Source: an uncultured Halomicronema sp. (lineage in GTDB: Bacteria > Cyanobacteriota > Cyanobacteriia > Phormidesmidales > Phormidesmidaceae). From it: DNA of 9,474 nt. The notes under the pieces are model-generated. The model searched no databases, was not told the origin of the DNA, and saw nothing but the letters and a program-made list of their open reading frames with translations. The DNA lies in NCBI GenBank assembly GCA_937897665.1, contig CALCPB010000004.1, forward strand, positions 1-9,474. Reading direction: 5' to 3'. The translations under genes were made by a program, and so were the position numbers. Within the stretch, counting starts at the first letter, position 1. Each line of letters begins with the position of its first letter. This document shows, piece after piece, positions 1-6,604 of the stretch.

Positions 1-2230
1 GCCATTGGGCGGCTTCGGCATAGATGCGGCAGCCCACCGCGCGGGAGCCGGTAAAGGTGATCATCTGCACATCTGGATGCTGCACCAGGTATGCGCCCAC
101 GGTTGAACCGATCGCCGGTAAAAAGTGCAGTACGTCTTGAGGAACGCCCGCCTCGTAGAGGATTTCCACCAGTTTGGCAGCAATCACTGAGGAGTTTTCA
201 GCCGGTTTGAGTAGGGTGCAGTTGCCCGCTACTAGGGACGCGCCCGTCATGCCTGCCGTAATGGCGAGGGGAAAGTTCCACGGCGAAATTACCACGCCAA
301 TGCCTCTGGGAAAGTAGCGATAGCGGTTGGTCTCACCGGGGTAATCATGGGCATAGCTCGTATCTAGGCGCTCCATTTCGTCAGCGTAGAAGCGACAGAA
401 ATCGATCGCCTCTGACACTTCTGGATCGGCCTGTCCGAGGGGCTTGCCAACCTCCAGTACAATCCAGGCGTTGAGTTCGTGACGACGAGCGGCCATCAGG
501 TCAGCGGCGCGGCGCAAAATCGCCGCCCGCTCTTGAGCTGGAGTCGCCGCCCAGGCGGGAAACGCGGCTTTGGCAGCAGCCAGTGCTTGATCCGCCTGGG
601 CCTCACTCGCGAGCCCGACCTTACCCACTAACTCTGCCGGGTTAGACGGATTCACCGAATCCAAACTATTGTCGGTGCTCACCGATTCGCCACTGATAAT
701 CGGCGTATAGCGCTGGCCCAGCTGTTGTCGCACCATTTGCATCGCTGCCGCCGCCGCTGCCCGGTGCTCGGCGATCGCATAATCAGTATCTGAGGCGTTG
801 GCAAACGGGGGCTGCCAATCGCCTAGATCCGCCGACTCGCCCACCTGATCCACTGCTGCGAACGTGGGCGCAACGAGCAGTTCTTCCCCCGCCGTATCTT
901 CTAAGTTCTGCCGGACAAAGGAGCTGTTGGCGGTATTTTCCAGCAGGCGGCGAATCAAGTACGACATGCCGGGAATCAACTCCCCAAAGGGCGTGTACAC
1001 CCGTACCCGGTAGCCTTGAGCGGCCAGCGTCTTGGCCAGCTTATCGGCCATGCCGTAAAGCACCTGCAGTTCGATCTGGCGCTTAGGAATTTTCAGTGTT
1101 TCGGCAATCGCCATGGCATGGGCCTGCGATCGCACATTGTGGCTGCCAATCGCCGCATAAAGATGGTCGTGGTGCTCTAGCAGCAGCTGAGTCATCCGTT
1201 CAAAGTTGGCATCAGTGGAAACCTTTTCTCGATAGACCGGGCTAGGCCAGCCGTTTTGGCGAGCCGTAATCGTTTCCTGATCCCAATAGGCCCCTTTCAC
1301 CAAGCGCACGGTGACGGGTGTACCTCGCTCTTTGGCCCAGTCCACCAGCGTCTGCAGATCTTCATAACTATCTCGCAGATAAGCCTGCAAGGTGACGCCG
1401 ATATCGTCGCGCTGGCGAAACTCGGGCTCCAGCAAAATGTCTTGGAGAATCGCCAGCGTCAGGTCTTTGTAGCGATACTGCTCCATATCAAAATGCACCA
1501 TCACCCCTAGCTCACCCGCGCGGCGCAGCAAGGTGCGAATGGGCTGGCTGACGGCTTGACGACTACCCTCGGCATCTAACGGGTCAAATTGGGAATAGAA
1601 AGCGGTGAGCTTGACCGACACCTGCACTTTCGACAGGTTCTCACTATCGGCCTGATCAATCGCGGTCACCGGTTTCCACTGCTGCGCCGCAGTCGATAGT
1701 TGCGTCATCAAATCTAAATAGCGATCGAGGTAAGCTTGGGCCTCCGCTTCCGTGATCACGGCCTCGCCAAGCAGGTCCATCGTGAAGGTCAGCTTGTCCT
1801 TGCGCATCCGTTCGATGGCCTTGATCGCCTTGCCCATGTTTTCGCCAGAAATGTAGCGATAGGCAAGGGTTTCCACCGCCGGGGCCACCGTCGTCGCCGC
1901 TAGCTGACCCGGCACCGAATCCGGATTCGTAAAGTTCAGCAGGCTCTTGAGAGCACTCGGCAGTTCCACCGCATCTGCCGACAGATATTCCTGCAGGTGC
2001 CGGGCAATTGCCGATTTGCTCCGCAGGGCCGGGAGCGTATCAATAAAGCGAAATAACTGAACTTTGAGGCCGGGATTGGCCATGGCAAAATCCATAATCT
2101 TGTCGTCCCACCGCATCTGATCGCGCATCTGGGCGAAAAAGTTTTTTTGCTCGCGGGTGGCTTTGAGCAGCTTTTGGGCGATCGCGAGGGTTTGGGGTTC
2201 GTAGTCGGTCTTTTGGAGTTGAGCAACCAT
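1..2230 (-). CDS. putA: Bifunctional proline dehydrogenase / L-glutamate gamma-semialdehyde dehydrogenase (PutA), 3'-truncated by window edge
   Basis: Oxidises proline to P5C with FAD and then glutamate semialdehyde to glutamate with NAD+. One open frame runs from ATG at 2230 to base 2 with no stop; about 743 codons are visible. The PRODH domain spans roughly residues 130-440: M151-E156 reads MDLLGE, R309-D317 reads RLVKGAYWD, and the substrate-binding arginine pair is R427-R428 in YLIRRLLEN. An alanine-rich linker follows, and the ALDH domain begins near residue 505, with PWNFP at its catalytic Asn N652 and FTGSRAVG at 726-733. The catalytic Cys and general-base Glu would lie past the left edge. 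There is no ribbon-helix-helix domain before PRODH, so unlike E. coli PutA it should not repress its own gene. No ATG exists just upstream in frame and the Shine-Dalgarno is weak. Bifunctional fusion of this kind is usual in cyanobacteria (about 990 residues). I see no frameshift in the visible part. Confidence 0.95.
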   Translation of the reverse strand, partial: MVAQLQKTDYEPQTLAIAQKLLKATREQKNFFAQMRDQMRWDDKIMDFAMANPGLKVQLFRFIDTLPALRSKSAIARHLQEYLSADAVELPSALKSLLNFTNPDSVPGQLAATTVAPAVETLAYRYISGENMGKAIKAIERMRKDKLTFTMDLLGEAVITEAEAQAYLDRYLDLMTQLSTAAQQWKPVTAIDQADSENLSKVQVSVKLTAFYSQFDPLDAEGSRQAVSQPIRTLLRRAGELGVMVHFDMEQYRYKDLTLAILQDILLEPEFRQRDDIGVTLQAYLRDSYEDLQTLVDWAKERGTPVTVRLVKGAYWDQETITARQNGWPSPVYREKVSTDANFERMTQLLLEHHDHLYAAIGSHNVRSQAHAMAIAETLKIPKRQIELQVLYGMADKLAKTLAAQGYRVRVYTPFGELIPGMSYLIRRLLENTANSSFVRQNLEDTAGEELLVAPTFAAVDQVGESADLGDWQPPFANASDTDYAIAEHRAAAAAAMQMVRQQLGQRYTPIISGESVSTDNSLDSVNPSNPAELVGKVGLASEAQADQALAAAKAAFPAWAATPAQERAAILRRAADLMAARRHELNAWIVLEVGKPLGQADPEVSEAIDFCRFYADEMERLDTSYAHDYPGETNRYRYFPRGIGVVISPWNFPLAITAGMTGASLVAGNCTLLKPAENSSVIAAKLVEILYEAGVPQDVLHFLPAIGSTVGAYLVQHPDVQMITFTGSRAVGCRIYAEAAQW

Positions 2231-2725
2231 GATTGTTGAGGCCGTTATGGACGTCGTGGGGAGACTGCGACTCGGGCAAAGGGCATATACCGGCGCTATC
2301 GGCACGGATTGGGAATCGGAGCACTGGCAGAAACAGGAATGTCGGCGACTCTATCAAAGTTTTGCGGCGGAAACTGTTACTCAGCAGCCACATAAGCACC
2401 ATACGAATCCACAGATCAGCAGAAATCCCTGCTGGCTGCCCGCTCAATCATGAGTGCTGTCGTCGTTATCTGCCCCCAGAGGGGACACGGCGTGAACGAT
2501 GTCACTTCAGGAATTTTGGCCGACAGTAGCCAAGCTCCCCAATTTCTCGCTCTGTTCTAGCCAAGAGCCAACGTTCTCGACGGCAATCGGGGATTTGAAT
2601 AAACCGTCTTCATCCTGGTCAGGCTCCCCTTAAGTGCTGACTGAGTCGGGTATTCAAAGAGAAGGCGATCGCTGACTTGGGGATACCTGCAGGCTCACAA
2701 ACCGCTGGTGTCAACGGCTTTCCCT

Positions 2726-2772
2726 CAATCACTGCCATCTCTATTTTACGGCAGCTGATTTTGGCGTGATTG
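2726..2772. repeat. Bulged inverted repeat (11 bp arms)
   Basis: CAATCAC at 2726-2732 plus GCCA at 2734-2737 pair with TGGC at 2762-2765 plus GTGATTG at 2766-2772. One base (2733) is bulged and the loop is 24 nt. Neither strand has a T-run after the stem, so it is not a standard intrinsic terminator. It may be a 3'-UTR stem of the peptidase transcript or part of a small RNA; the function is unknown. Confidence 0.45.
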
Positions 2773-2824
2773 CCACCGGTCTAGGCCGCTTCAGGGAGTT
2801 GTTTCCAAATAGCCTCCTTGATCG

Positions 2825-2851
2825 CAAGGGTTGGGCACTGTCAAACCCTTG
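2825..2851. repeat. Perfect 8-bp inverted repeat with 11-nt loop
   Basis: CAAGGGTT (2825-2832) is the exact reverse complement of AACCCTTG (2844-2851). It lies about 80 nt downstream of the M48 peptidase stop codon on the minus strand. No T-tract follows on either side, so transcript stabilisation or protein binding is as likely as termination. Confidence 0.45.
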
Positions 2852-2909
2852 AGAGGAAATTGTTTGGCCTGGGGACATTATTTAAGCGTAGTTCCCCAAA
2901 TGCCTTAAG

Positions 2910-2928
2910 TGTTGAGGGTATATCAACA
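2910..2928 (-). terminator. Weak hairpin directly after the M48 peptidase stop codon
   Basis: TGTTGA and TCAACA form a 6-bp stem around a 7-nt loop immediately downstream of the stop codon (2929-2931) on the minus strand. There is no U-run after it, so calling it a terminator is tentative; it may only cap the mRNA 3' region. Confidence 0.25.
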
Positions 2929-4920
2929 TCAGCGGTTGGGTACAGCGGCTTTAGTCGGCATGGTCTGAGATGACGGAGCTGCAGTGTCTAAAAAGGGCGG
3001 AATTGGACAGTCGAGGGTAATGACGATCGCCCGCAACAGCTCAGCTTCACGAATGGTTACCGACTGATCGACGAGGACAGCATGAGCGGCAGCATCGACA
3101 ATGGCCTGCTTGAGTTTCGGTACAGCGGGCTGCAGGCGTTTTAAGCTCGGCCCCAAATGGGCCAAGGTAAAGGTGGGTAGGGCCTGAGGCAGGGGTCGTT
3201 TGCTGGCTCCTGGCAGGCTGGATAACGCTGACTTAAACGCATAGAAAGCATCATCGGCGTTGGTATGGCCAACTTTTGCTAAGAGCGTGAGCACGACTTG
3301 GCAATCTTCCCAGAGGGGCAACAGGTTGGTCACGGCCTTGGGTTGTTCTAGCTGTTTTTGAAAGTGGGGTCGCAGCCGCTTTTGCACAATCAGCTGCAGC
3401 ACATATTCTGACAGGCTCAGTTTGCCATCGGCCTTGACCAACGCCTGAATTTGCTTAAAGAAATCGGCGCATTGCTGCGGGGTGATTGTGCGCAGCGCCG
3501 GGATCGACAGATCTAGCAGGGGCAGATATTTGCGGGCATCCAAACCGCTGAGCAGATCAGCAATTTGCTCCACCTGGGCAGGCTCAATCGCTAATGATGA
3601 GGCTTGCACCAGCTTCAGCTGCTGCGATCGCACCGTCGGGCGCGCATCCAACAGCAAACTACAGACCAAGGCCATGGCCCCCGTGGGCGATCGCAGCGCC
3701 TCATTCAGTTCCGGCGGCAGCGACTGCAGCCAGGCATGGGCTTTGGTCAAATGCTGGGGACTGGCGGTGCCCACGCTGGCCATAAACTGTTCGACTGGGG
3801 GAATGGCGGCTGTTGATCCGGTAGAAGCTGATCCAACGGGAATTGAGCCCGTCGAGGGGGAACCCTGGGCCGCTAGGCCCATTGCACCCGCATTGGCCAA
3901 TTCATTTGGGGTGGCGATCGACGCTGTCGGCACCGATGCCGGTGCCACTGACTGGCCCGTCATGCGGCGAATGCGTTCACTCAACGGCGGGTGGGTGGCC
4001 ATCCAGCCCTGCAAAAAGCTTGGCTGAAAGACGGCCCCAAAAAACATGTGGCTGGCCGATTCTGCTTTGGGTGATTGCAGTCGCGAACCGGTGCCATGGC
4101 CCCCAATGCGTCGCAGCGCCCCGGCTAACCCCAGCGGGTTGCGAGTGAACTGGACTGCCGAAGCATCGGCCAAAAACTCTCGCTGCCGCGAAACGCTGCT
4201 CTTGATCAGGCGACCAAACATGAGGCCAATGCCCCCAACCGCCATGATGGCCAGGCCGAAGCAAAACAGCCTGCCATCTCGGTCACGGCGTTGGGAGTGT
4301 GACGAACTGCTGCGGGTCAATATCCGTCCGATAATGTAGATGTAAAGCAGGCCCTGCAGTATGCCCATCAGCTTCAGGTTAAGCCGCATATCGCCGTTGA
4401 GGATGTGACTAAATTCATGGGCGATGACCCCCTGCAGTTCGTCACGGCTGAGCTGCTCAAGACAACCACGAGTGACGCCAATGACGGCATCATCGGGCGC
4501 GTAGCCCGCAGCAAAGGCATTAATACCGATTTCGTGGCGGAGCAGATACACCGTCGGAATGGGGGTGCCGGAGGCTAGGGCCATCTCAGCCACGACGTTT
4601 AATAGCTGCTGCTCTTTAAAGTCGGTCGTTTGTGGATTTACCTGAGTGCCGCCCAGGCTTTCTGCCACAGCTGGGCCACCTCGGCGCAGCTCGATCATTT
4701 TATTTACGCTGCCAGCCCCAATCATGCTCAGCGTGCCTACACTCACAGCCAGCAACACGTCGGGTTGCCAGAACTGTAAGGGCTGCTCAAAGAAAGACAC
4801 CAAGCCCATCAGGGCGATCGCATATAAGCTGACAATCATGGCTATGATAGCCAGGCCAAACAGCCCAATTAGCTGTTTGGTATTGCGCCGAGCTTGATCC
4901 TGATGTTCAAAAAAATCCAT
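2929..4920 (-). CDS. M48-family (HtpX-like) membrane zinc metallopeptidase with long C-terminal extension
   Basis: Predicted inner-membrane zinc endopeptidase, 663 residues from the ATG at 4920. Hydrophobic segments at about 17-44 and 53-75 are followed by the active site H168-E169-F170-S171-H172. The third zinc ligand is E248 in REFLADASA, with D252 nearby. Two more hydrophobic stretches (182-201, 218-239) lie between them, the HtpX arrangement. THPPLSERI (309-317) ends the peptidase domain. Next come a Pro/Ser/Ala/Gly linker (about 324-384) and a helical C-terminal part of some 280 residues, absent from ordinary HtpX (about 290 residues), carrying two TerB-like motifs (ADGKLSLSEY around D498; VDQSVTIREAEL around D618). 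A GTG at 4944 would add eight residues, but the ATG protein starts MDFFEHQDQARR, as I recall for related proteins, and neither start has a strong Shine-Dalgarno. lemA lies 106 nt upstream on the same strand, so the two are probably co-transcribed. I do not assign htpX because of the extension. Confidence 0.9.
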   Translation of the reverse strand: MDFFEHQDQARRNTKQLIGLFGLAIIAMIVSLYAIALMGLVSFFEQPLQFWQPDVLLAVSVGTLSMIGAGSVNKMIELRRGGPAVAESLGGTQVNPQTTDFKEQQLLNVVAEMALASGTPIPTVYLLRHEIGINAFAAGYAPDDAVIGVTRGCLEQLSRDELQGVIAHEFSHILNGDMRLNLKLMGILQGLLYIYIIGRILTRSSSSHSQRRDRDGRLFCFGLAIMAVGGIGLMFGRLIKSSVSRQREFLADASAVQFTRNPLGLAGALRRIGGHGTGSRLQSPKAESASHMFFGAVFQPSFLQGWMATHPPLSERIRRMTGQSVAPASVPTASIATPNELANAGAMGLAAQGSPSTGSIPVGSASTGSTAAIPPVEQFMASVGTASPQHLTKAHAWLQSLPPELNEALRSPTGAMALVCSLLLDARPTVRSQQLKLVQASSLAIEPAQVEQIADLLSGLDARKYLPLLDLSIPALRTITPQQCADFFKQIQALVKADGKLSLSEYVLQLIVQKRLRPHFQKQLEQPKAVTNLLPLWEDCQVVLTLLAKVGHTNADDAFYAFKSALSSLPGASKRPLPQALPTFTLAHLGPSLKRLQPAVPKLKQAIVDAAAHAVLVDQSVTIREAELLRAIVITLDCPIPPFLDTAAPSSQTMPTKAAVPNR

Positions 4921-5026
4921 TATCTCTGATGTCTCTAAGGTCACCTAAATGGCCAGCTCAGGGCCGAGGACGCGGCCAAACTGGCTTGACGCCGTCTCCT
5001 CAGGTTTCAACGCCAGTGAGGTGTGA

Positions 5027-5629
5027 CTAAAAGGAAACTCGGGGAGCAGCACGCATTTCGGGCGCTTCGATCGTCTCTAAGAGTTCTGCCGGTTGAAAGT
5101 TAAAGCTGCCCGCGATCATGCTGTTCGGAAACACTTCGCGGGTGGTGTTATAGCGGGTGACGGCATCGTTAAAAGCCTGTCGGGCAAAGGCAATTTGATT
5201 TTCCGTCGTTTGCAAGGCCTCGGTGAGCTGCGCCATATTTTGACTGGCTTTGAGGTCAGGGTAAGCCTCGGAGAGAGCAAACAGGCGGCCTAAAGTGCCG
5301 GTTAAGGCCGCTTCAGCGCCAGCTAACTGCTGCATGGCGGCGGGGTCGCCGGGGGCCTGAGCGGCCTGCTGACTCGCGTTGACCGCGCTGTTGCGGGCGT
5401 TAATGACAGCTTCTAAGGTTTCTCGCTCGTGGTTCATATAGCCTTTGACCGTTTCCACCAGGTTGGGAATCAGGTCATAGCGGCGGCGCAGCTGAATATC
5501 GATTTGCGAAAAGGCGTTTTGGTAGCGGTTACGCAGGGTGACGAGCCGGTTGTAAATGTTGACGGTAATGATGGCCAACACCACCGCAATCATCACTAAA
5601 AAAATTAACAGGCCGATGAAAGCGCCCAT
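5027..5629 (-). CDS. lemA: LemA family protein
   Basis: A 200-residue membrane-anchored LemA protein. An N-terminal hydrophobic anchor (about residues 4-24) leads into the family signature: YNRLVTLRNRYQNAFSQID at 26-44, then RRRYDLIPNLVETVKGY from residue 48. The rest is helical, with a conserved-looking HERETLEAVINARN stretch and a C-terminal SFNFQPAELLE segment typical of the family. The length is usual (about 190-200). The start is well supported by AAGGAG at 5641-5646, 11 nt before the ATG. LemA proteins have no agreed biochemical role, but their genes often sit beside M48 peptidase genes, as here, suggesting a partner or substrate-adaptor function at the membrane (inference). A GATAAT-like box at 5692-5697 (minus strand) is a possible -10 but lacks a good -35. 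Confidence 0.93.
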   Translation of the reverse strand: MGAFIGLLIFLVMIAVVLAIITVNIYNRLVTLRNRYQNAFSQIDIQLRRRYDLIPNLVETVKGYMNHERETLEAVINARNSAVNASQQAAQAPGDPAAMQQLAGAEAALTGTLGRLFALSEAYPDLKASQNMAQLTEALQTTENQIAFARQAFNDAVTRYNTTREVFPNSMIAGSFNFQPAELLETIEAPEMRAAPRVSF

Positions 5630-5640
5630 AAAGTAGTTGT

Positions 5641-5646
5641 CTCCTT
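5641..5646 (-). promoter_or_regulatory. Ribosome binding site of lemA
   Basis: Reads AAGGAG on the minus strand, 11 nt upstream of the lemA ATG at 5629. It is the strongest correctly placed Shine-Dalgarno in the window and fixes the lemA start. Confidence 0.7.
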
Positions 5647-5792
5647 GAGGATGATGAGAGGCTAAGGGTTAGCTACACTGCAGCCCCGCCAATTATCTGA
5701 AATGGCTTTCTTTGGCCGTAGAGTGCCCGGTCGATTTTCCTAAACCAACACAGCGGCTGCGCAAAAGTGACGTCTCTTTTCGCTAATGTGGC

Positions 5793-5823
5793 TGGTTTCA
5801 CCTCTATCTGGGTTGAACCTGAA
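5793..5823. repeat. Dispersed element copy 1: TGGTTTC-N8-CTGGGTTGAACC
   Basis: TGGTTTC (5793-5799), eight unrelated bases, CTGGGTTGAACC (5808-5819), then TGAA. The same two blocks with the same 8-base spacing recur at 7636-7667. The core GGTTGAACC is itself a near-perfect inverted repeat (GGTT-G-AACC), which suits a dimeric DNA-binding protein. The location upstream of lemA makes an operator possible. Confidence 0.45.
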
Positions 5824-5965
5824 AGTCTTTAAGCTCTCAATTCTGAAGTGCCCAGCAGGCTTTAAGCCTATCGTCTTGCATGCTTAGAGGGCGCGATCGT
5901 CTAGGCCGCAGGTCGCTGCACATACAGCGTTTCTGCGGCGAGTGAGGTATGACCATCACTATGAT

Positions 5966-5981
5966 TGCCACATATGTGGCA
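5966..5981. promoter_or_regulatory. Perfect 16-bp palindrome, candidate operator
   Basis: TGCCACATATGTGGCA equals its own reverse complement; the symmetry stops at both flanks. It lies in the region between divergent lemA and the plus-strand repeat protein. Such palindromes are often dimeric regulator sites, but no regulator can be named. A perfect 16-bp palindrome is expected about 0.14 times by chance in a window this size. Confidence 0.4.
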
Positions 5982-6094
5982 GCTTGGCGAGTAGGAGGAT
6001 TAATTCCAGAACCTAGAATATGCAAGTTGCCTGACGCTCGCGAGACCCCATAAGGCCAAACCTTCGAATCGCGATCGCTACTTGGCCCGATGCC

Positions 6095-6403
6095 GTGTGG
6101 GATGCCACCACCAGATGGACGACGGGCCACTGGCAAGCAACCATCGGCTGGACTGAGGATATCTGGAATAATGTAGACACGCTGGCCCAAACGCTGGTAG
6201 ACACCCTGGAGCAAGCGGGCAACATCGCGCTTGAGAGCCGAGAGCAAGTCGGTCGCACGGCGGTAGACACGCTCAACAGCACTGCTAACACAATGGTCAA
6301 TCGCTTCAATGACACGTTAATCCGGCGATTAATCGAGTCAACGGAGCAGCCAACGCCGCCGTTAATCGGGTTAGAAATATTGGAGAATCTGCTAGTTTTT
6401 TAA
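6095..6403 (+). CDS. Small hendecad-repeat (amphipathic helical) protein, start uncertain, possibly 5'-disrupted
   Basis: I do not recognise the family. From the GTG at 6095 it is 102 residues, has no cysteine, and shows strict 11-residue periodicity. Large or hydrophobic residues recur at W8, W19, L30, A41, V52, (T63), (T74), and five residues later at W2, W13, W24, V35, L46, V57, V68, L79. A third series adds V27, L38, L60, F71. This predicts one long amphipathic helix or right-handed coiled coil, tryptophan-rich at the N-terminus and aliphatic afterwards, ending in a PTPP break and a hydrophobic tail. The periodicity continues one step upstream of the GTG (a Trp six codons before W2), so translation probably begins earlier. 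The frame is open back to 6035, but there is no ATG/GTG/TTG there and a TGA at 6032 cuts off ATG 6020. It is the only plus-strand gene I accept; the antisense frames look like shadows. It could act as a membrane- or lipid-associated helix, LEA-like or phasin-like (inference only). Confidence 0.5.
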   Translation: MWDATTRWTTGHWQATIGWTEDIWNNVDTLAQTLVDTLEQAGNIALESREQVGRTAVDTLNSTANTMVNRFNDTLIRRLIESTEQPTPPLIGLEILENLLVF

Positions 6404-6534
6404 ACTTCGACTTCCGTTGGGCCTTGCACTTCCCGAGGGGTTTTCGGCATTGCAAATTCTGCTACACCCTACGAGATCGAAGATCGCTGGCAATAAACAC
6501 CGGTTCTAACTGCTGTCAATCTGGTTGCAAAACA

Positions 6535-6575
6535 ATGCCCCCCTCCCGATGCGGTTCGCACTAGGAGAGGGGCAT
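6535..6575 (-). terminator. Intrinsic terminator of the PEP-CTERM protein gene
   Basis: The arms at 6535-6546 and 6564-6575 form a 12-bp GC-rich stem with one mismatch. Inside the loop TGCG-GTT-CGCA makes a second small stem, giving a two-tier hairpin. On the minus strand it starts 29 nt after the stop codon (6605-6607) and is followed by TGTTTTG, a U-rich tail. The plus strand has no T-run after it, so it acts on the minus strand. Confidence 0.75.
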
Positions 6576-6604
6576 CATGCTAAAGCATTGGGCGTTTAGC
6601 GGAG

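Larger units (their letters stand above)
2231..2928. other. Long intergenic region between putA and the M48 peptidase gene
   Basis: About 700 bases without a credible gene. Short open frames on both strands (for example 2229-2453 plus, 74 codons) have unconvincing composition, no ribosome-binding site and mutually overlapping frames. It contains one HIP1 octamer (2665-2672), a bulged hairpin at 2726-2772, a perfect 8-bp inverted repeat at 2825-2851, a short hairpin beside the peptidase stop codon (2910-2928), and two near-identical 13-mers beginning CCTTAAGTG at 2628 and 2903. No tRNA-like T-arm was seen. It should hold the putA promoter (minus strand, high-coordinate side of 2230) and the 3' end of the lemA-peptidase transcript, but no convincing -10/-35 pair or U-tailed terminator stood out. 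Confidence 0.6.
5647..6034. other. Intergenic region between lemA and the plus-strand repeat protein
   Basis: About 390 bases without a supported gene. It should contain the lemA promoter (minus strand). It holds one copy of a dispersed element with GGGTTGAACC (5793-5823), a perfect 16-bp palindrome (5966-5981), and an AGGAGG at 5993-5998 with no ATG, GTG or TTG at usable distance. A 34-codon frame starts at ATG 5949 and ends at TAA 6051; it may be the severed 5' part of the following repeat protein. Confidence 0.5.

Noticed and set aside
2229..2453. 74-codon plus-strand frame diverging from the putA start
   Set aside because: No ribosome-binding site, competing frame at 2233, and an unstructured His/Pro/Asn-rich end; not supportable as a gene.
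3482..4027. 181-codon plus-strand frame
   Set aside because: Exact antisense of the well-supported M48 peptidase gene; long antisense frames are common in GC-rich coding DNA.
4921..4944. GTG start adding eight residues to the M48 peptidase
   Set aside because: No Shine-Dalgarno before it, and the ATG at 4920 gives the MDFFEHQDQ start that I recall for related proteins.
5993..5998. AGGAGG as a strong ribosome-binding site
   Set aside because: No ATG, GTG or TTG lies 4-12 nt downstream; ATG 6020 is 21 nt away and is stopped after four codons.
5837..6247. 136-codon minus-strand frame in the lemA upstream region
   Set aside because: Composition is unlike a protein, it overlaps the repeat protein antisense, and no family signature or ribosome-binding site was seen.
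6013..6315. Minus-strand frame whose N-terminus resembles a signal peptide
   Set aside because: It starts at GTG, is antisense to the hendecad-repeat frame, and its hydrophobic start is the mirror of the repeat's GAC/AAC codons; the sense frame has far stronger periodic structure.
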